A stretch of DNA of 18,083 bases, taken from assembly GCA_964485515.1 (NCBI GenBank), contig CAZALT010000063.1:1-18083 (forward strand). Direction: 5' to 3'. This document shows, in pieces, positions 15,395 through 18,083 of the stretch; within the stretch, counting starts at the first letter, position 1; every line of letters starts with the position of its first letter. A program made the translations under genes and the position numbers. A model generated the notes under the pieces. That model did not search any database. It was given only the letters and a program-made list of their open reading frames with translations, and had not been told where the DNA came from. This DNA comes from CAZALT01 sp964485515. GTDB taxonomy: Bacteria; Actinomycetota; Acidimicrobiia; Acidimicrobiales; Acidimicrobilacustridaceae.

Positions 15395-15412
15395 CCACCT
15401 CGACGAGGAACG

Positions 15413-17380
15413 TTGACCGACACCGAGCCCCTGACGCTCGCAGGCGAATTCCCACCGGCAACCCGACAGCAGTGGCAGGCCGGCGTCGACAAGGTGCTGG
15501 CCGGCCGTGACGCCGACCTCACGCCCGAGGACCTCGCGGCACGCTTCGAGCGGACCCTCGTCACGCACACCTACGACGGCATCGCCATCCAGCCCCTCTA
15601 CACCGCGGACGACGTGGCCGCCACCGTCGTCGACGGAGGCGGCCTGCCCGGTTCGGCACCCTTCGTGCGCGGCTCGACGCCGGCCGCCGGTGCGCAGTAC
15701 GGGTGGGACGTGCGTCAACGCGTCGACGTGGACGACGAGCCGAAGCGGGCAGCTGAGACCATCCTCGCCGAGCTCGAGAGGGGATCCAGCTCGGTGCTGC
15801 TCGGCCTGCGCGGATCCACCACGATCGATGTCGACCTGCTCGACGATGCCTTCGACGGCGTGTTCCTCGAGCTGGTGCCGGTCGTGCTCGACGCCGGCGA
15901 CCGCCAGGCCGAGGCCGGCGAGGCTCTCATCGAGCTCTGGGACCGTCGGGCCAACCCGCACCACGAGGTCAGCGGCAACCTCGGCCTGGATCCCGTGGGT
16001 CTCCACGCGTCGCAGGGCGGACCGCGATCCGCGCTCGACGAGTCCCTCCGGCGATCCGCGACGCTGGCCCAGCGCTGCGCGGACGGCTACCCGAAGGTGC
16101 GGGCGGTCGTCGTCGACGCGACGCCCTTCCACGAGGCGGGCGGGAGCGACACCGAGGAGCTCGGCTGCGCCATCGCGTCCGGCCTCACCTATGTCCGAGC
16201 GCTCACCGACGGCGGCCTCGACGTCGCGCAGGCCTTCGGCCAACTGGAGTTCCGCTTCGCGGCGACCACCGACCAGTTCCTCACCATCGCCAAGCTGCGC
16301 GCCGCGCGTCGACTGTGGAACCGGGTCGGTGAGGTGCTCGGCGTGCCCGAGGAGGCCCGGGCTCAGCACCAGAACGCGGTCACGTCCACGGCCATGGCCA
16401 CGCGCTACGACCCGTGGGTCAACCTCCTGCGCACCACCGTCGCCTGCTTCGGCGCCGGCGTCGGGGGCGCCGATTCGGTGACGGTCGTGCCCTACGACGA
16501 GCTGCTGAGCGACGACGATCCGTCCGAGCTCGGACGACGCATGGCCCGCAACACGCAGGCCATCCTCATCGACGAGTCCCACCTCGCCCGGGTCATCGAC
16601 CCCGGGGGCGGGTCCTGGTACATCGAGTCGCTCACCGACACCGTCGCCGCCACGGCGTGGACATGGTTCCAGGAGATCGAAGCGGCCGGAGGGCTCGCCG
16701 ACGCGCTCGTATCGGGCGTCGTGGCCGACCGCATCGCCGGCACCTGGGCGAAGCGGTCGGCCAACCTGGCCCGGCGCATCGATCCGCTGACCGGGGTGAG
16801 CGAGTTCCCCAACATCGCCGACGACGTGCCCCCCGTCCCGCCGAGCCAGATCGCTCAGGCCCGTAAGTCCGCCGGCGATGCCCGTGCGTCCGCCGGCGCG
16901 GAACAGATCGAAGCGCTCCCGAGGGTGCGCTACGCCCAGGGCTTCGAGGACCTCCGCTCACGGGTCGACGACCACGTCCGGGAAGGGGGAGACGAGCCGG
17001 TGGTGTTCCTGGTCAACCTCGGAACCGCGGCCGAGTACACGGCGCGCACCACCTTCGCCAAGAACTTCTTCGAGGCCGGCGGCCTGCGCACCGACAGCGG
17101 CGGATCCGTCGACGACTTCGTCGCCAGCGGGGCATCGCTCGTCTGCGTGTGCTCGTCGGACCCGCGCTACGCCGAGGATGCTCAGTCAACGGTCGCCGCG
17201 CTGCGCGATGCGGGAGCCGTCCGCATCTACCTGGCCGGCAAGCCGAAGGCCCAGCTCGACGCGCTGACCAGCGCCGGAGTCGACGAGTTCATCTCGGTCG
17301 GCTGCGACCTGGTCGAGGTGCTGACCCATGCCCTCGACCTCGCCCTCGACCACGATCGCGATCTCGGAGGTGCCCGGTGA
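15413..17380 (+). CDS. mutA: Methylmalonyl-CoA mutase small (beta) subunit
   Basis: Non-catalytic partner subunit of the adenosylcobalamin-dependent mutase that interconverts (R)-methylmalonyl-CoA and succinyl-CoA in propionate metabolism. The 655-aa product has the mutase barrel at about 10-480 (for example YDGIAIQPLYT, and QLEFRFAATTDQFLTIAKLRAARRLW split across neighbouring helices). The C-terminal region is a cobalamin-binding-like fold (about 530-650). It lacks the DxHxxG cobalt-ligand motif, as expected for the small subunit. I chose TTG 15413, preceded by GAGGA, giving a family-like N-terminus (MTDTEPLTLAGEFPPATRQQW). A longer version from ATG 15320 would add 31 low-quality residues without a ribosome binding site. 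The stop overlaps the mutB start by four bases (GTGA). Confidence 0.93.
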   Translation: MTDTEPLTLAGEFPPATRQQWQAGVDKVLAGRDADLTPEDLAARFERTLVTHTYDGIAIQPLYTADDVAATVVDGGGLPGSAPFVRGSTPAAGAQYGWDVRQRVDVDDEPKRAAETILAELERGSSSVLLGLRGSTTIDVDLLDDAFDGVFLELVPVVLDAGDRQAEAGEALIELWDRRANPHHEVSGNLGLDPVGLHASQGGPRSALDESLRRSATLAQRCADGYPKVRAVVVDATPFHEAGGSDTEELGCAIASGLTYVRALTDGGLDVAQAFGQLEFRFAATTDQFLTIAKLRAARRLWNRVGEVLGVPEEARAQHQNAVTSTAMATRYDPWVNLLRTTVACFGAGVGGADSVTVVPYDELLSDDDPSELGRRMARNTQAILIDESHLARVIDPGGGSWYIESLTDTVAATAWTWFQEIEAAGGLADALVSGVVADRIAGTWAKRSANLARRIDPLTGVSEFPNIADDVPPVPPSQIAQARKSAGDARASAGAEQIEALPRVRYAQGFEDLRSRVDDHVREGGDEPVVFLVNLGTAAEYTARTTFAKNFFEAGGLRTDSGGSVDDFVASGASLVCVCSSDPRYAEDAQSTVAALRDAGAVRIYLAGKPKAQLDALTSAGVDEFISVGCDLVEVLTHALDLALDHDRDLGGAR

Positions 17381-18083
17381 CCGCCATCCCGAACTTCTCG
17401 TCGGTCCCGCTCGTGGAACCTGCCGAGCATGGCGGCGGGGACGATCCTGGCACCGCCGGGGACGAGCTCGTCGTCGAAGCGACGGGCCCGAGCGTCGCCC
17501 CGCTCGGCGACTGGCAGGCCGCCGTCGAGGAGGCGACCGACAAGACCCTCGACGAGCTGACGTGGGAGACCCCCGAGACCATCGACGTCGCTCCGCTGGC
17601 GACGCCGGCCGACCTCGAAGGCATCGACTTCCTGGCCACGTACCCCGGCATCAAGCCGTTCCTCCGCGGGCCGTATCCCACGATGTACGTCAACCAGCCG
17701 TGGACGGTGCGCCAGTACGCGGGGTTCTCGACCGCGGCCGAGTCGAACGCCTTCTACCGGCGCAACCTCGCCGCGGGACAAAAGGGCCTGTCGGTGGCCT
17801 TCGACCTCGCCACGCACCGGGGTTACGACAGCGACCACCCGCGGGTGTCGGGTGACGTGGGCATGGCCGGCGTGGCCATCGACTCCATCCTCGACATGCG
17901 TCAGCTCTTCGACGGCATCCCGCTCGACCAGATGAGCGTCTCGATGACCATGAACGGCGCGGTGCTCCCCGTGCTGGCGCTCTACATCTTGGCGGCGGAG
18001 GAGCAAGGTGTTGAGCCGGCGAAGCTTGCGGGCACGATCCAGAACGACGTGCTCAAGGAGTTCATGGTCCGCAACACCTACAT
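17377..18083 (+). CDS. mutB: Methylmalonyl-CoA mutase large (alpha) subunit, 3' part beyond window
   Basis: Catalytic subunit of the B12-dependent mutase. The frame is open from GTG 17377 to the window end (235 complete codons of about 730), so the cobalamin domain is not visible. It starts within a GTGA overlap with mutA, behind CGGAGG six bases upstream. The translated region is very close to the family: PTMYVNQPWTVRQYAGFST, then FYRRNLAAGQKGLSVAFDL, THRGYDSDHPRVSGDVGMAG and SVSMTMNGAVLPVLALY. Tyr114 in RQYAGF, Gln222 in TIQND and Arg232 in MVRNTY sit at the spacing of Tyr89, Gln197 and Arg207 of the Propionibacterium enzyme. The Tyr and Arg bind the substrate carboxylate and separate this enzyme from isobutyryl-CoA mutase. 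Confidence 0.97.
   Translation, partial: MTAIPNFSSVPLVEPAEHGGGDDPGTAGDELVVEATGPSVAPLGDWQAAVEEATDKTLDELTWETPETIDVAPLATPADLEGIDFLATYPGIKPFLRGPYPTMYVNQPWTVRQYAGFSTAAESNAFYRRNLAAGQKGLSVAFDLATHRGYDSDHPRVSGDVGMAGVAIDSILDMRQLFDGIPLDQMSVSMTMNGAVLPVLALYILAAEEQGVEPAKLAGTIQNDVLKEFMVRNTY

Noticed and set aside
15174..15412. A second cobalamin riboswitch ahead of mutA
   Set aside because: The GGGAA, CCGG...TCCGG and CCCGCA-CCGTA core is missing. Stems are present but match no riboswitch class I can recognise.
15320..15412. ATG 15320 as the mutA start
   Set aside because: No ribosome binding site, and the added residues do not look like a MutA N-terminus. TTG 15413 with GAGGA upstream fits better.
12849..15461. 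Very long minus-strand open frame opposite metE
   Set aside because: It is antisense to a confidently identified metE with all its catalytic residues. Its translation is Arg/Gly/Val/Asp-rich without domain structure, typical of a high-GC shadow frame.

Overview
The window is GC-rich, densely coded DNA from what is probably an actinobacterium. The ECF transporter, secreted proteins with C-terminal membrane anchors, MutA/MutB order, GTG/TTG starts and one leaderless-type start all fit. A deep lineage such as Acidimicrobiia is plausible but is only my inference. I see no rRNA, tRNA, CRISPR array, insertion sequence or phage gene.

Layout. (1) 15-5133: housekeeping or poorly characterised genes. 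These are a DEAD-box RNA helicase with a low-complexity Gln-Gly tail (minus), a PUA-domain rRNA methyltransferase with a small unknown protein right behind it (plus), and an unusual zinc-ribbon/SDR fusion (minus). (2) 5225-10423: a cobalamin riboswitch whose 3' end carries a hairpin that buries the ribosome binding site, followed by four tightly packed plus-strand genes. They encode a membrane-tethered secreted protein with a transcobalamin-like (DUF4430-type) domain, the ECF transmembrane subunit EcfT, a fused double ATPase EcfA-EcfA', and a substrate-binding S component with a histidine-rich N-terminus. I read this as a B12 (or B12 precursor/cobalt) capture-and-import operon. (3) 10420-15173: a MocR-type GntR/aminotransferase regulator (minus), divergent from a short MTHFR-like protein and MetE (plus), with paired repeats in the shared 116-bp control region. 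(4) 15174-18083: a structured leader holding a possible 22-codon peptide, then mutA and the 5' part of mutB, which is cut off by the window end.

How they fit together. The import operon is predicted to be switched off when cobalamin is plentiful. MutA/MutB (methylmalonyl-CoA mutase) needs adenosylcobalamin. MetE makes methionine without B12, next to an MTHFR-like protein that could supply its methyl donor. No cobalamin-riboswitch core is visible before metE, so the adjacent MocR protein is the best candidate regulator of that pair. The region therefore combines B12 acquisition, B12 use and B12 bypass.
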